Below are positions 1 to 8,971 of a stretch of 64,000 nt of DNA, one piece after another. Source of the stretch: Nocardioides carbamazepini (GTDB taxonomy: Bacteria; Actinomycetota; Actinomycetes; Propionibacteriales; Nocardioidaceae); assembly GCF_024614185.1 (NCBI RefSeq), contig NZ_JAHTLF010000008.1, positions 310,001 through 374,000 on the forward strand, read 5' to 3'. The position numbers were made by a program, and so were the translations under genes. Below the pieces are notes generated by a model, which saw nothing but the letters and a program-made list of their open reading frames with translations, was not told the origin of the DNA and ran no database searches. Numbering within the stretch: position 1 is the first letter of the stretch; each line of letters opens with the position of its first letter.

Positions 1-317
1 CCGCGCTCGACGCACTGCCCCCGGGCAGCGTCGTGGTCACCGACTGGCCGATCGGCAGCATCCTGCTGTGGACCGAGCCGCAGCTGGAGATCCCGCTGCA
101 CGGCTACGGCGACGTCTACACCGACGCCGAGCTGGAGCGGTACGACGACCTGGCGCGTCTCGCGCCCGGCTGGGACGCGACCCTGGCGCGGCTGGCGCCG
201 GACGCCGCGCTGCTCCCCTTCGACGACCCGTTGGCCTACGCGCTCGCCGGCCGGGGCTGGTCGTGGGTGCAGACCGGCGGCGCGGGGCCCCTCGTCCTGC
301 TGACGCCGCCGCGCTAG
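1..317 (+). CDS. C-terminal part of an unrecognised protein; gene runs off the left edge
   Basis: An open frame runs from the window edge to a TAG at 315-317 and gives about 104 residues. The frame is open before the first internal GTG at 33, so the start lies outside the window. The fragment is soluble-looking, with alternating beta-like stretches, and resembles in style the extracytoplasmic tail of large actinobacterial membrane proteins such as polytopic glycosyltransferases. That resemblance is an impression, not a match. It is convergent with trpD, four bases away. The function cannot be given from this piece. Confidence 0.6.
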   Translation, partial: ALDALPPGSVVVTDWPIGSILLWTEPQLEIPLHGYGDVYTDAELERYDDLARLAPGWDATLARLAPDAALLPFDDPLAYALAGRGWSWVQTGGAGPLVLLTPPR

Positions 318-321
318 CCGG

Positions 322-1344
322 TCACGCCGAGGCGGCTGCCACCCAGCGGTCCAGCGTGGCCTGGGCCGCGCCCGAGTCGATGGCGTCGACCGCCCGGGCG
401 ATGCCGGCGGCCAGCGCCTCGTCGTACGCCGTGCCGGGAGCGTCGTAGACGGCGAGCGCGGCACCGGCGTTGAGCAGCACCGCATCGCGCACCGGCCCGG
501 TCTTGCCGGCGAGCAGGTCCCGGACGACGCCGGCGTTGTGCTGGGCGTCGCCACCGCGCAGGTCCTCGGCGGTCGCGGGCGCGATGCCGAGCCGCGCCGG
601 GTCGACGGCGACCTCGTCGACCTCGCCGCCGTGGACGAGCCACAGCCGCGAGGTGGTGGTCGTGGTGAGCTCGTCGAGCCCGTCGTCACCGCGGAACACC
701 CAGGCGTCGACGCCACGACGGGCGAACACGCCGGCCATCACCGGCGCGAGCCGCACATCCGCGCAGCCGATCGCCTGGGCCGCGGGACGGGTCGGGTTGG
801 CCAGCGGACCGAGCACGTTGAAGGCCGTGCCGATCCCCAGCTCCTTGCGGGGCACCGCGGCGTGCCGCATCGCGGGGTGGAAGGCCGCGGCGAAGCAGAA
901 GGTGATGCCGGCCTCCTCGGCGACCTCCGCGACGCGGTCGGCGGGGAGGTCGAGCCGGACGCCGAGCGCCTCCAGCACGTCCGCGGTCCCCGCCTGCGAC
1001 GACGCCGAACGGTTGCCGTGCTTGACCACCCGCGCGCCGGCGCCGGCGGCGACGATCGCGGCCATGGTCGAGATGTTCACCGAGAAGGACCGGTCACCGC
1101 CCGTGCCGACGACGTCGAGCAGCCGGCCGGGCACGGAGATCGGCGTCATCACGGCGTACATCGCCTCGACGAGTCCGGTGAGCTCGTCGATCGACTCGCC
1201 CTTGGCACGCAGCGCGACCACGAAGCCGGCGATCTGGGCCGGGGTGGCCTCTCCGGCGAGGATCTCGCCCATCGCCCAGGTGGACTGCGCAGGCGTCAGG
1301 TCCTCCCCGGCGACGAGAGTGCCGAGGACGTCGGGCCAGGTCAT
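322..1344 (-). CDS. trpD: Anthranilate phosphoribosyltransferase
   Basis: 340 residues, the normal length. It transfers the phosphoribosyl group of PRPP to anthranilate, the second step of tryptophan synthesis, in the cytoplasm. The PRPP-binding loop GTGGD (about 80-84), the KHGNR motif (about 108-112) and [10 protein letters not shown] (about 175-184) are all present. The ATG at 1344 is preferred over an upstream GTG at 1473 because the added N-terminus is arginine- and serine-rich low-complexity sequence overlapping the receiver-like gene. No other trp gene is nearby. The isolated position beside the bcc/oxidase genes is the same as I recall in mycobacteria. Confidence 0.95.
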   Translation of the reverse strand: MTWPDVLGTLVAGEDLTPAQSTWAMGEILAGEATPAQIAGFVVALRAKGESIDELTGLVEAMYAVMTPISVPGRLLDVVGTGGDRSFSVNISTMAAIVAAGAGARVVKHGNRSASSQAGTADVLEALGVRLDLPADRVAEVAEEAGITFCFAAAFHPAMRHAAVPRKELGIGTAFNVLGPLANPTRPAAQAIGCADVRLAPVMAGVFARRGVDAWVFRGDDGLDELTTTTTSRLWLVHGGEVDEVAVDPARLGIAPATAEDLRGGDAQHNAGVVRDLLAGKTGPVRDAVLLNAGAALAVYDAPGTAYDEALAAGIARAVDAIDSGAAQATLDRWVAAASA

Positions 1345-1360
1345 CGCTGGTTCGTCCGCC

Positions 1361-1762
1361 TCAGGCTGGGACGCGGGCGCGCAGCAGCGAGACCACGGCC
1401 TCCGCGAGCTGGATCGGGTCGAGCGGGTGCGGCACAGCGGCGTCCGCGCGCGACCAGGTCGCCAGCCAGGCATCCTGGGGGCGGCCGGTGAGCACCACGA
1501 GCGGCGGGCAGTCCAGGATCTCGTCCTTGAGCTGCTTGGCGATGCCCATGCCGCCGGCCGGGACCGCCTCGCCGTCGAGGATGGCGAGGGCGAGCTCGCC
1601 GCCGTCCATGTTCTGGATCACGACCGGCTCGGTCGCGACCTCGACGTACTCCAGCTCGGGCAGGTCCGGGTGGGGGCGACGCCCCAGGGCCAGGATCACC
1701 TGCTCGCGGGTGTGCACGTCGTCGCTGTAGACGAGCACCTTCAGAGTCTTGGGTGAGGTCAC
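1361..1762 (-). CDS. Receiver-like (pseudo-response-regulator) protein
   Basis: 133 residues from a GTG at 1762, consisting only of a CheY-like receiver fold without an output domain. The acidic pocket (S-D-D, about 13-15) and the phosphoacceptor-like Asp in LAILDGE (about 63) are visible. The conserved Lys-Pro near the C-terminus is replaced by His-Pro (PHPLDP, about 111-116), so normal phosphotransfer chemistry is doubtful. It lies 16 bases upstream of trpD and 10 bases downstream of the CtaG-like gene, all on the minus strand. No histidine kinase is nearby and the partner is unknown. It may be a stand-alone signalling or scaffolding protein. Confidence 0.75.
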   Translation of the reverse strand: MTSPKTLKVLVYSDDVHTREQVILALGRRPHPDLPELEYVEVATEPVVIQNMDGGELALAILDGEAVPAGGMGIAKQLKDEILDCPPLVVLTGRPQDAWLATWSRADAAVPHPLDPIQLAEAVVSLLRARVPA

Positions 1763-1772
1763 CCGCGCGATG

Positions 1773-2732
1773 CTACTCGGACCGCGCCCGGTCCGGCCCT
1801 GTGACCTCGGTCGCGGCGAGCCGCTGCTGGCGTTCGAGCCGGTCGAGACGCCGATCCTCACGTCGTGCCTCCTGCGTCGAGGAGCGCACCCACTGGACGA
1901 ACAGCACCACGAAGAACACCAGACCGACCAGGTCACCCGCGCCCCACAGGATGCCCCCGGCGAGCTTCTGGTCGTCGAACGGGTCCGGCAGCCAGGCGCC
2001 GAGCGGACCCTCGTGGAGCGACGGGTACCAGTCGCCGCCGAGGAGCGTCGTCTGACCCATGATCGTGACACCCAGGAACGCGTGGAACGGCAGCGTCATC
2101 ACCGTGAGCAGGACGCGGAACGGATGGGCCACTCGGCCGGGCAGCGGGTCGACGCCGACGATCGGCCAGAAGAACAGCGCCCCGACGGTGACGAGGTGGA
2201 CGTGCATCATCTCGTGGACGTAGGTCGAGCGGAGCGAGGCGTCGTACCAGCCGGTGAAGTAGAGCGCCCACGGCGAGATGACGTAGAGGCCGAAGGCCAG
2301 CGGCGGGAAGCCGAGCACCTTGGCCAGGCGCGAGTGCAGCAGCGTGAGGAGCCAGCCGCGGAGACGGCGGGGCAGGGTCCGGAGAGCGAGCGTGACGGGG
2401 GCGCCGAGCGCGAGGGAGAGCGGCACGATCATCGAGAGCACCATGTGCTGGACCATGTGCGCGCTGACCAGCACGGTGTCATAGGCAGCCAGCCCGGACG
2501 AGGTCGCGAGGTAGAACGCGGCCAGGCCGATCCCCCAGGCGATCGAGCGCCCGACCGGCCAGTGGTCGCCCCGACGGCGCAGCGCAAGCACACCGACCAG
2601 GTAGAGGCCGCCGGCCCAGACCGTGACGACGAGCGGCAGCGGAGCAAGGCCCCACTGCGAGAGCAGTGCCCCGGCGTCGAAGGGAGGCAGGTTCTCGACC
2701 TCGGCCGCGGCGGACGACCCCACCAGCACCAC
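1773..2732 (-). CDS. Cytochrome c oxidase assembly protein, caa3-type CtaG family
   Basis: 319 residues from a GTG at 2732, preceded by a good ribosome binding site (GGGGAGG, five bases before the start). It is a polytopic membrane protein with about seven hydrophobic segments. Conserved histidines lie in membrane segments (HMVQHMV, HEMMHVH, PFHAFLG), as in the CtaG_caa3 family thought to help insert copper into the oxidase. The C-terminus is a basic cytoplasmic tail. It is divergent from ctaE with about 110 bases between, which fits a role in assembling the oxidase encoded around it. The family is clear; the copper role is inferred from relatives. Confidence 0.85.
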   Translation of the reverse strand: MVLVGSSAAAEVENLPPFDAGALLSQWGLAPLPLVVTVWAGGLYLVGVLALRRRGDHWPVGRSIAWGIGLAAFYLATSSGLAAYDTVLVSAHMVQHMVLSMIVPLSLALGAPVTLALRTLPRRLRGWLLTLLHSRLAKVLGFPPLAFGLYVISPWALYFTGWYDASLRSTYVHEMMHVHLVTVGALFFWPIVGVDPLPGRVAHPFRVLLTVMTLPFHAFLGVTIMGQTTLLGGDWYPSLHEGPLGAWLPDPFDDQKLAGGILWGAGDLVGLVFFVVLFVQWVRSSTQEARREDRRLDRLERQQRLAATEVTGPDRARSE

Positions 2733-2831
2733 GCGTACCTCCCCGTCCCCTTCAGGACCCGTTCGAGCGTAGGTCGTGGGTGGTTATCGCTCAGAACGGG
2801 GGGTCGGGTGCCGCCCCGGAGCGTTAGACGC

Positions 2832-2837
2832 CATAAT
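2832..2837 (+). promoter_or_regulatory. -10 hexamer CATAAT of a leaderless ctaE promoter
   Basis: CATAAT ends seven bases before the GTG at 2845, the spacing expected when transcription begins at the start codon. It also explains why no ribosome binding site is present. No convincing -35 element is visible. Confidence 0.5.
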
Positions 2838-2844
2838 GGCGCCC

Positions 2845-3489
2845 GTGGCGATCTCAGCTTCGGCAACACTTCCGGCCTCGCGCCTGCACGGCCAGCACGA
2901 CCGACCCAGCATGGTCGCCGTCGGCACCATCATCTGGCTGTCCAGCGAGCTCATGTTCTTCGCGGCCCTGTTCGCCGCGTACTTCACGATCCGCTCGGTC
3001 TCGCCCGAGATGTGGGCGGAGAACACCGAGCTGCTGAACGTGCCGTTCGCGTCGGTCAACACCACGATCCTGGTGCTGTCGTCGTTCACCTGCCAGCTCG
3101 GCGTCTTCGCCGCGGAGCGCGGACAGGTCTCGCGCGCGGGATCGCTGCTGCAGGTCGGCAAGTGGGGTCTGCGCGAGTGGTTCATCCTGACCTACGTCAT
3201 GGGCGCGATCTTCGTCGGCGGCCAGGCGCTCGAGTACGCCGAGCTCATCCACGAGGGCGTCACGATCCCCAACGACGCCTACGGCACGATGTTCTACCTG
3301 ACCACCGGCTTCCACGGCATCCACGTGACCGGCGGACTCATCGCCTTCCTCTTCGTCCTGGGCCGCACGTACGCCGCCAGACGCTTCACCCACGAGCAGG
3401 CGGTCAGCGCGATCGTCGTCTCCTACTACTGGCACTTCGTCGACGTCGTGTGGATCGGCCTGTTCGCGACGATCTACCTGATCAAGTGA
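2845..3489 (+). CDS. ctaE: Cytochrome c oxidase subunit III
   Basis: About 214 residues forming the seven-helix subunit III of the aa3 oxidase. The typical stretches [16 protein letters not shown], the HEG helix region, TGFHGIHV and [10 protein letters not shown] are present. The GTG at 2845 is chosen because CATAAT lies seven bases upstream. An in-frame ATG at 2836 overlaps that hexamer, and a GTG at 2776 would add unlike sequence. It is the first gene of the ctaE-qcrCAB run, which in actinobacteria encodes parts of the bcc-aa3 supercomplex. Confidence 0.93.
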   Translation: MAISASATLPASRLHGQHDRPSMVAVGTIIWLSSELMFFAALFAAYFTIRSVSPEMWAENTELLNVPFASVNTTILVLSSFTCQLGVFAAERGQVSRAGSLLQVGKWGLREWFILTYVMGAIFVGGQALEYAELIHEGVTIPNDAYGTMFYLTTGFHGIHVTGGLIAFLFVLGRTYAARRFTHEQAVSAIVVSYYWHFVDVVWIGLFATIYLIK

Positions 3490-3547
3490 CACGGCGGCCC
3501 CTGATGACGAAGAGCTGTTGGATCTTCCGGACTGACAAGGACTGAAT

Positions 3548-4423
3548 GTGCGCCTTCTGAACCGATCCGCCGGTCGACTCTCGCGGCACCGCCGCGGTCC
3601 GATCGCCGGACTCCTGGTGCTCGTCTGTGGCCTGCTGCTGACGGGCGGTCTCTACGCGGCGCTCGCGCCTGCCCAAGCGGACACCGACCAGAGCCAGGCG
3701 GAGCTGGTCAAGGACGGACGCGAGCTCTTCCTGGTCGGCTGCGCCTTCTGCCACGGCCAGAACGGCGAGGGCGTGCTCACCCAGGGCGGCTCGCAGTACG
3801 GCCCGGCCCTGACCGACGTCGGCGCTGCCGCGGTCGACTTCCAGGTCGGCACCGGCCGCATGCCGATGGCCCAGCCCGGTTCCCAGGCGCCGCGCAAGGA
3901 GGTCGTCTACACCAAGGAGGAGACCGCCGCGCTGTCTGCGTTCGTCGCCTCGCTCGGCACCGGTCCGGCCATCCCGGACAAGGAGCTCTACTCCACCGAG
4001 GGCATGAGCGACAAGGAGCTCGAGGAGCTCGTCGCCCGTGGCGGCCAGATCTTCCTCGCCAACTGCACCGCGTGCCACAACTTCGAGGGTTCGGGCGGAG
4101 CCATGCCGCGCGGCGGCTACGCGCCCAAGATCCGGGGCGTCGACTCCAAGCACATCTACGAGGCGATGCTCACCGGTCCGCAGTCGATGGACACCTTCTC
4201 CGACGGCAACATCCCCCCCGAGGACAAGAAGGCCGTCATCGCCTACCTCAACAAGCTGGACGAGAGCCCGAGCTACAGCGGATTCACACTGGGCGGCCTC
4301 GGTCCGGTCAGTGAGGGCATCATCGCCTGGGTCGGCGGCATCGGCCTCCTGGTCGGCTTCGCCGTCTGGATCGCGGCGCACACCACCCGCTCGAGCAAGA
4401 AGAAGGACGAGGCGGCAGCGTGA
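3548..4423 (+). CDS. qcrC: Menaquinol-cytochrome c reductase, di-haem cytochrome c subunit
   Basis: 291 residues from a GTG at 3548, with AAGGA a few bases before it. An N-terminal hydrophobic segment (about 19-41) exports the protein. Two c-type haem motifs follow, CAFCH (65-69) and CTACH (173-177), and one C-terminal membrane anchor (about 265-283) with a KKK tail. The two fused c-domains are the actinobacterial arrangement that replaces a soluble cytochrome c and passes electrons directly to the CuA site of CtaC. It overlaps qcrA by four bases (GTGA). Confidence 0.96.
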   Translation: MRLLNRSAGRLSRHRRGPIAGLLVLVCGLLLTGGLYAALAPAQADTDQSQAELVKDGRELFLVGCAFCHGQNGEGVLTQGGSQYGPALTDVGAAAVDFQVGTGRMPMAQPGSQAPRKEVVYTKEETAALSAFVASLGTGPAIPDKELYSTEGMSDKELEELVARGGQIFLANCTACHNFEGSGGAMPRGGYAPKIRGVDSKHIYEAMLTGPQSMDTFSDGNIPPEDKKAVIAYLNKLDESPSYSGFTLGGLGPVSEGIIAWVGGIGLLVGFAVWIAAHTTRSSKKKDEAAA

Positions 4424-5517
4424 CCGACGCACACAACAACGACGCCCACGGCGGAGAGCTCGCGGTCGCCGAGCCGATCGCCGATCCCGGCCTGCCCGAG
4501 CACCAGTGGCGTCCCACGGACGTCGACCCGGCCAAGGAGAAGCGCGCCGAGCGGCAGGTCGCCGCCCTGTTCGGCCTGTCGGCAGTCTCCACCGTCCTCT
4601 TCCTGGTCGCCTACTTCACCCTGGACATCGGCGACGACTGGCATGTCGTCGGGGGCTTCGGCGCCTCGACGATGGCGCTGGGCTTCACCCTCGGCCTCGC
4701 CTTGATGCTCATCGGCGTCGGCATCATCCACTGGGCCCGCAAGCTCATGGCCGACCACGAGATGGTCGAGCTCCGCCACCCGGCGCGCTCCCCCGACGAG
4801 GACCGCGAGGTCGCCGTCCAGGCGCTGACCGACGGCGTCGCCGAGTCGGGCATCGGCCGCCGCCCGCTGATCCGCAACTCGCTGCTCGGCGCGGTCGGCC
4901 TGCTCGGCCTGCCGGCCGTGGTCCTGCTCCGCGACCTCGGTCCGCTGCCGGGCAACAAGCTCTACCACACGATCTGGGGCAAGGGCCTGGAGGACAAGCC
5001 GATGCGGATCGTCCGCGACGGCATCTGGACCCCGATCCTCGCCTCGGACCTCGAGATCGGCGACCTGGTCAACTGCCAGCCCGACGCCCTCCACAACCCG
5101 GAGCGCTACGACATCGACCCGACCGAGGTCGAGGGTGTGAACCTCCAGGTCCACAAGTCCAAGGCCTCGCTGATCCTGCTGCGGATGAACCCGGGCGACA
5201 TCATCCCGGGCAAGGACGCGAAGGGCGACAGCCGCGAGAACTGGACGGTCGACGGGATCGTCGCCTACTCGAAGATCTGCACCCACGTCGGCTGCCCGAT
5301 CTCGCTGAACGAGCGCACGACACACCACCTGCTGTGCCCGTGCCACCAGTCCACCTTCGACCTCGCGGACTCCGGCAAGGTGGTGTTCGGCCCCGCCGGC
5401 CGGCCGCTGCCCCAGTTGCCGATCACGGTCGACGACGAGGGCTACCTGGTCGCGCAGAGCGACTTCGACGAGCCGGTCGGCCCGACCTTCTGGGAGCGTG
5501 ACTACTATGAGCGTTGA
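4420..5517 (+). CDS. qcrA: Menaquinol-cytochrome c reductase, Rieske iron-sulfur subunit
   Basis: 365 residues. Three hydrophobic segments (about 50-67, 81-104 and 156-172) precede the Rieske domain, where the 2Fe-2S ligands sit in CTHVGC (287-292) and CPCH (306-309). The three-helix N-terminal extension is the actinobacterial form; other bacteria have one helix. Translation starts at a GTG overlapping the stop of qcrC. The gene ends inside the first codons of qcrB, so the three subunits are probably translationally coupled. Confidence 0.96.
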   Translation: MTDAHNNDAHGGELAVAEPIADPGLPEHQWRPTDVDPAKEKRAERQVAALFGLSAVSTVLFLVAYFTLDIGDDWHVVGGFGASTMALGFTLGLALMLIGVGIIHWARKLMADHEMVELRHPARSPDEDREVAVQALTDGVAESGIGRRPLIRNSLLGAVGLLGLPAVVLLRDLGPLPGNKLYHTIWGKGLEDKPMRIVRDGIWTPILASDLEIGDLVNCQPDALHNPERYDIDPTEVEGVNLQVHKSKASLILLRMNPGDIIPGKDAKGDSRENWTVDGIVAYSKICTHVGCPISLNERTTHHLLCPCHQSTFDLADSGKVVFGPAGRPLPQLPITVDDEGYLVAQSDFDEPVGPTFWERDYYER

Positions 5518-7222
5518 TGTGAGCAAGGTCGCCTCGACCAACGGCACGACGCCAGCGACCGCCAAGGGCGGCAACACGGCCGGCGCCATCGCCACCTGGG
5601 CCGACGAGCGCCTCGGCCTCGGCACGGCGATGAAGAAGAACATCCGCAAGGTCTTTCCGGACCACTGGTCGTTCATGCTCGGCGAGATCGCGCTGTGGAG
5701 CTTCGTCGTCGTTCTGCTGACCGGTGTCTTCCTGACGCTCTGGTTCGACCCGAGCATGACCGAGATCCAGTACGACGGCTCCTACGACCCGCTGCGCGGC
5801 GTCCACATGTCGTCGGCGATGGCCTCGACCCTCGACATCTCCTTCGACGTCCGCGGTGGCCTGCTCATGCGGCAGATGCACCACTGGGGCGCGATGATCT
5901 TCATCGCCTCGATGATGATCCACATGCTCCGCGTCTACCTGACCGGCGCGTTCCGCAAGCCGCGCGAGCTGAACTGGATCATCGGCTGCCTGCTCCTGCT
6001 GCTCGGCACGATCGAGGGCTTCACCGGCTACTCCCTGCCTGACGACCTGCTCTCGGGCACGGGCGTCCGGGCCGCGGACGGCTTCATGAAGGCCTCGCCG
6101 GTGGTCGGCTCCTACATGTCGTTCTTCCTGTTCGGCGGCGAGTTCCCCGGTGACTCGATCATCCCGCGGTTCTACGCCATGCACATCCTGCTGATCCCGG
6201 GCCTGCTGCTGGCCCTGGTGGCCGCGCACATGCTGCTGCTCGTCTACCACAAGCACACGCAGTGGCCCGGGCCCGGCCGGACCGAGCAGAACGTCGTCGG
6301 CTACCCGATGCTCCCGGTCTACGCGGCCAAGGCGGGCGGCTTCTTCTTCATCGTGTTCGGCACGATCGCGATGATGGGCGGACTGTTCTCGATCAACGCG
6401 GTCTGGAAGTACGGCCCCTACGACCCGTCCAAGGTGACCGCGGGCTCCCAGCCCGACTGGTACATGGGCTGGCCGGACGGCCTGCTCCGGATCATCCCGG
6501 CGTGGGAGACCCACATCTGGGGCGTCAACTTCTCGTGGAACGTGATCCTCCCGATCCTCGTCATGCCGCCGCTGATGCTGATGATCCTGATGGCGCTGCC
6601 GTTCATCGAGTCCTGGATCACCGGCGACAAGCGGGAGCACCACCTGCTCCAGCGCCCGCGCAACGCGCCGACCCGGACCGCGATCATGGTGGCGCTGATG
6701 ACCTTCTACGGCCTCTCCTGGGCCGCGGGCGGCAACGACATCATCGCGATCAAGATGCACCTGAGCATCAACCAGATCACGTACTTCCTGCGGGGGGCGG
6801 TGTTCATCGGGCCGGTGATTGCCTTCATCATCACGCGGCGCTGGTGCATCTCGCTCCAGCGTCACGACGAGGGCAAGCTGCTCCACGGCTACGAGTCCGG
6901 TGTCCTGGTCCGCTCCCCCGAGGGCGGCTATGCCGAGAAGCACCTGCCGCTTCCGGAGGGCAAGGCGTACACGCTCACGGCCCGGGACGACGACCCGAGG
7001 CCCGAGACGGCCGAGGAGATCGAGGCCTCGGGTGTGACCGGCCGCCACCTGCGACTGCGCAAGCTGCGCGCCCGGCTCGCCAGGGTGTTCTTCTCGGACA
7101 ACGTCCAGAAGCCCACGGCCGAGGAGCTGCACGAGGCTCAGCACCACGCGGAGCACGAGCTCCACGAGCTCGAGTCGCAGATCGCCGCCGGCCCGAACCG
7201 GCACGGTCCGGCCGAGCACTGA
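5507..7222 (+). CDS. qcrB: Menaquinol-cytochrome c reductase, cytochrome b subunit
   Basis: 571 residues from the ATG at 5507. GGGAG ends ten bases before this ATG, whereas a GTG at 5498 has only one base of spacing. The haem-b histidines are seen in RQMHHWG and MIHML (about 125-139) and in AMHILLIP and AAHMLLL (about 226-241). The quinol-oxidation loop motif is PDWY (316-319), the actinobacterial version of PEWY. A long hydrophilic C-terminal tail of about 130 residues follows the last helix, as in other actinobacterial QcrB proteins. It overlaps qcrA by 11 bases. Confidence 0.96.
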   Translation: MSVDVSKVASTNGTTPATAKGGNTAGAIATWADERLGLGTAMKKNIRKVFPDHWSFMLGEIALWSFVVVLLTGVFLTLWFDPSMTEIQYDGSYDPLRGVHMSSAMASTLDISFDVRGGLLMRQMHHWGAMIFIASMMIHMLRVYLTGAFRKPRELNWIIGCLLLLLGTIEGFTGYSLPDDLLSGTGVRAADGFMKASPVVGSYMSFFLFGGEFPGDSIIPRFYAMHILLIPGLLLALVAAHMLLLVYHKHTQWPGPGRTEQNVVGYPMLPVYAAKAGGFFFIVFGTIAMMGGLFSINAVWKYGPYDPSKVTAGSQPDWYMGWPDGLLRIIPAWETHIWGVNFSWNVILPILVMPPLMLMILMALPFIESWITGDKREHHLLQRPRNAPTRTAIMVALMTFYGLSWAAGGNDIIAIKMHLSINQITYFLRGAVFIGPVIAFIITRRWCISLQRHDEGKLLHGYESGVLVRSPEGGYAEKHLPLPEGKAYTLTARDDDPRPETAEEIEASGVTGRHLRLRKLRARLARVFFSDNVQKPTAEELHEAQHHAEHELHELESQIAAGPNRHGPAEH

Positions 7223-7228
7223 TCCGAC

Positions 7229-7269
7229 GACGAGGGCCCGGACACCCGATGGGTGTCCGGGCCCTCGTC
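7229..7269 (+). terminator. Strong hairpin terminator of the ctaE-qcrCAB operon
   Basis: A perfect 19-base-pair stem (7229-7247 with 7251-7269) with a three-base loop begins six bases after the qcrB stop. No T-tract follows, which is common for actinobacterial terminators. Confidence 0.85.
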
Positions 7270-7303
7270 ATGTCCGCACGCCCCTGCGCCGGCCTCGCGG
7301 CGT

Positions 7304-7323
7304 GCTAGTCCGAAAGGACTAGC
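7304..7323. promoter_or_regulatory. Perfect palindrome GCTAGTCC-gaaa-GGACTAGC upstream of the polysaccharide operon
   Basis: Eight-base perfect arms flank a GAAA tetraloop. Two more short inverted repeats follow: CCGCC/GGCGG within 7331-7345, and GGATCG-ac-CGATCC from about 7342. All lie upstream of the candidate -10 at 7378, so they are better read as protein-binding sites or insulating hairpins than as a transcript leader. The binding factor is unknown. Confidence 0.45.
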
Positions 7324-7377
7324 GCCCAGCCGCCATTTCCGGCGGATCGACCGATCCAAGCGCCACGGGCCGCCGCA

Positions 7378-7383
7378 TAGCGT
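7378..7383 (+). promoter_or_regulatory. Candidate -10 TAGCGT for the polysaccharide operon
   Basis: TAGCGT matches the TANNNT actinobacterial -10. It would give a start near 7390 and an untranslated leader of about 33 bases before the ATG at 7423. No clear -35 element is visible. Confidence 0.35.
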
Positions 7384-7422
7384 GCTCACGACGGCGCGGG
7401 GACGACGCGGAAGGGCGGGGCG

Positions 7423-8886
7423 ATGACGGCAGTGCTGACCACTCCCCTCGCCCCGGCGCGGCCACTCTCGCGCAGCGGCACCGCGCGTCGCCTCACCCGC
7501 GTCACGGCGGTCGTCGTCATGCTCGACGCGCTCACGCTCGCTCTCGCGGCCGTGGTGGCCGTCGGGCTCAAGTTCGGGTTCGCCACCTGGCCGCCGGCCG
7601 ACGTGGACCGGCTCACGGGGAGCCCGCTCGTCGACTTCGGCTGGCTGGTCCCCGTCTGGCTCGCCGCTCTGGCCTTCGCCGACGCGTGGTCGCCGCGGAC
7701 CCTCGCCCGTGGCGGCGAGGAGCTGAAGGCACTGGTCCGCGGGTCGCTCACAGGTGCGGGTGTGGTCGCCATGGCGGCGTACCTCGTCGACTACGACATG
7801 TCACGCGGCTACTTCGCGCTGGCCTGGGGCATCGGCACGACCGGGCTGCTGCTGGAGCGGTCCGCCGTCCGGCAGGTCGTCGGCCGGCTGCGTCGCGGCC
7901 ACCGACTGGTCAACCGGATCGTCGTGGTCGGCGACCCGATCGCGGTGACCGAGCTGGACACCGCTCTGGCCCGGCAGCCCGAGCTGGGCTACCGGATCGT
8001 CGGAGCGTGCGTCGACGCCGCCGACCCGTCGCTGCCCGTGCCGCTGCTCGGCCGACCGGCCGACGCCGTCGACGCCTGCCGCGAGCACCGCGCCGACACG
8101 CTGCTGATCGCGAACGGCTCCTTCTCGTCCTCGGTCGACCTCCGCCAGCTCGGTTGGGACCTCGAGGACACCGACATCGACCTGATCGTGGTCCCGAACC
8201 TGATCGACGTCGCCGGCCCCCGGATCCGGCTGCACCCGGTCGCCGGCCTCCCCTTCGTGCACGTGGATCCGCCGCAGGTCGCACGGGCGCTGCGCTGGGG
8301 CAAGGCCGTCTTCGACCGGCTCGGTGCATCCTTCCTGCTGCTCCTGCTCGCGCCGGTGCTCCTCGCCGTCGCGCTGGCCGTCAAGCTCGACGACGGCGGC
8401 CCCGTGCTCTACCGGCACCGCCGGATCGGCCTCGACGGCCGGGAGTTCGGACTCTGGAAGTTCCGGAGCATGGTGCCGGACGCCGCCACGCAGCACGCCG
8501 CCCTCGTCGACGCGCGGGGCGACACCCCGCTCCTCTTCAAGCTGTCGGACGATCCCCGCGTGACCCGCGTCGGCACCGTCCTGCGCCGTTGGTCGGTGGA
8601 CGAGCTCCCACAGCTGCTCAATGTGCTGGCGGGCCAGATGAGCCTCGTGGGCCCGCGACCCCAGGTCGCCGCCGAGGTCGCCTGCTACAGCCCGGCCATG
8701 CATCGTCGGCTGCGCGTGCGGCCGGGAATGACCGGACTGTGGCAGGTGTCCGGACGATCGGAGCTGACCGCGGCGGAGGCGGAGCGTCTCGACCTCTCGT
8801 ACGTCGAGAACTGGTCCATGACGGCGGACCTCACGATCCTCGCCCGGACGACGCGGGCCGTGCTCCGTGGCGAGGGAGCGTTCTGA
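7423..8886 (+). CDS. Polyprenyl glycosylphosphotransferase (priming sugar transferase)
   Basis: 487 residues. Hydrophobic N-terminal segments and a nucleotide-binding-like CoA-type domain (IVVVGDP) precede a bacterial sugar transferase domain from about 290 to the end. That domain has a membrane hairpin, KFRSM (346-350), DELPQLLNVL...MSLVGPRP (from 393) and RPGMTGLWQVSGR (from 433). Such enzymes load the first sugar phosphate onto undecaprenyl phosphate at the membrane and begin exopolysaccharide repeat units. The sugar cannot be told from sequence. It is the first gene of the glycosyltransferase run inserted after qcrB. Confidence 0.93.
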   Translation: MTAVLTTPLAPARPLSRSGTARRLTRVTAVVVMLDALTLALAAVVAVGLKFGFATWPPADVDRLTGSPLVDFGWLVPVWLAALAFADAWSPRTLARGGEELKALVRGSLTGAGVVAMAAYLVDYDMSRGYFALAWGIGTTGLLLERSAVRQVVGRLRRGHRLVNRIVVVGDPIAVTELDTALARQPELGYRIVGACVDAADPSLPVPLLGRPADAVDACREHRADTLLIANGSFSSSVDLRQLGWDLEDTDIDLIVVPNLIDVAGPRIRLHPVAGLPFVHVDPPQVARALRWGKAVFDRLGASFLLLLLAPVLLAVALAVKLDDGGPVLYRHRRIGLDGREFGLWKFRSMVPDAATQHAALVDARGDTPLLFKLSDDPRVTRVGTVLRRWSVDELPQLLNVLAGQMSLVGPRPQVAAEVACYSPAMHRRLRVRPGMTGLWQVSGRSELTAAEAERLDLSYVENWSMTADLTILARTTRAVLRGEGAF

Positions 8887-8971
8887 GCGGCGCACCGCGG
8901 TATCTTGCGGGTCCCGAGCCCGGATCGGAACGACGATGCCCGGCGGGGAAGGACAGGCGAGGAGCAGACTG

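Noticed and set aside
2776..2844. Longer N-terminus for ctaE from GTG 2776 or ATG 2836
   Set aside because: The sequence before 2845 contains the CATAAT promoter hexamer and is not subunit III-like.
7304..7345. c-di-GMP or c-di-AMP riboswitch suggested by the GAAA-loop hairpin before the polysaccharide gene
   Set aside because: The conserved core sequences of those classes are absent, and the hairpin lies upstream of the likely promoter.
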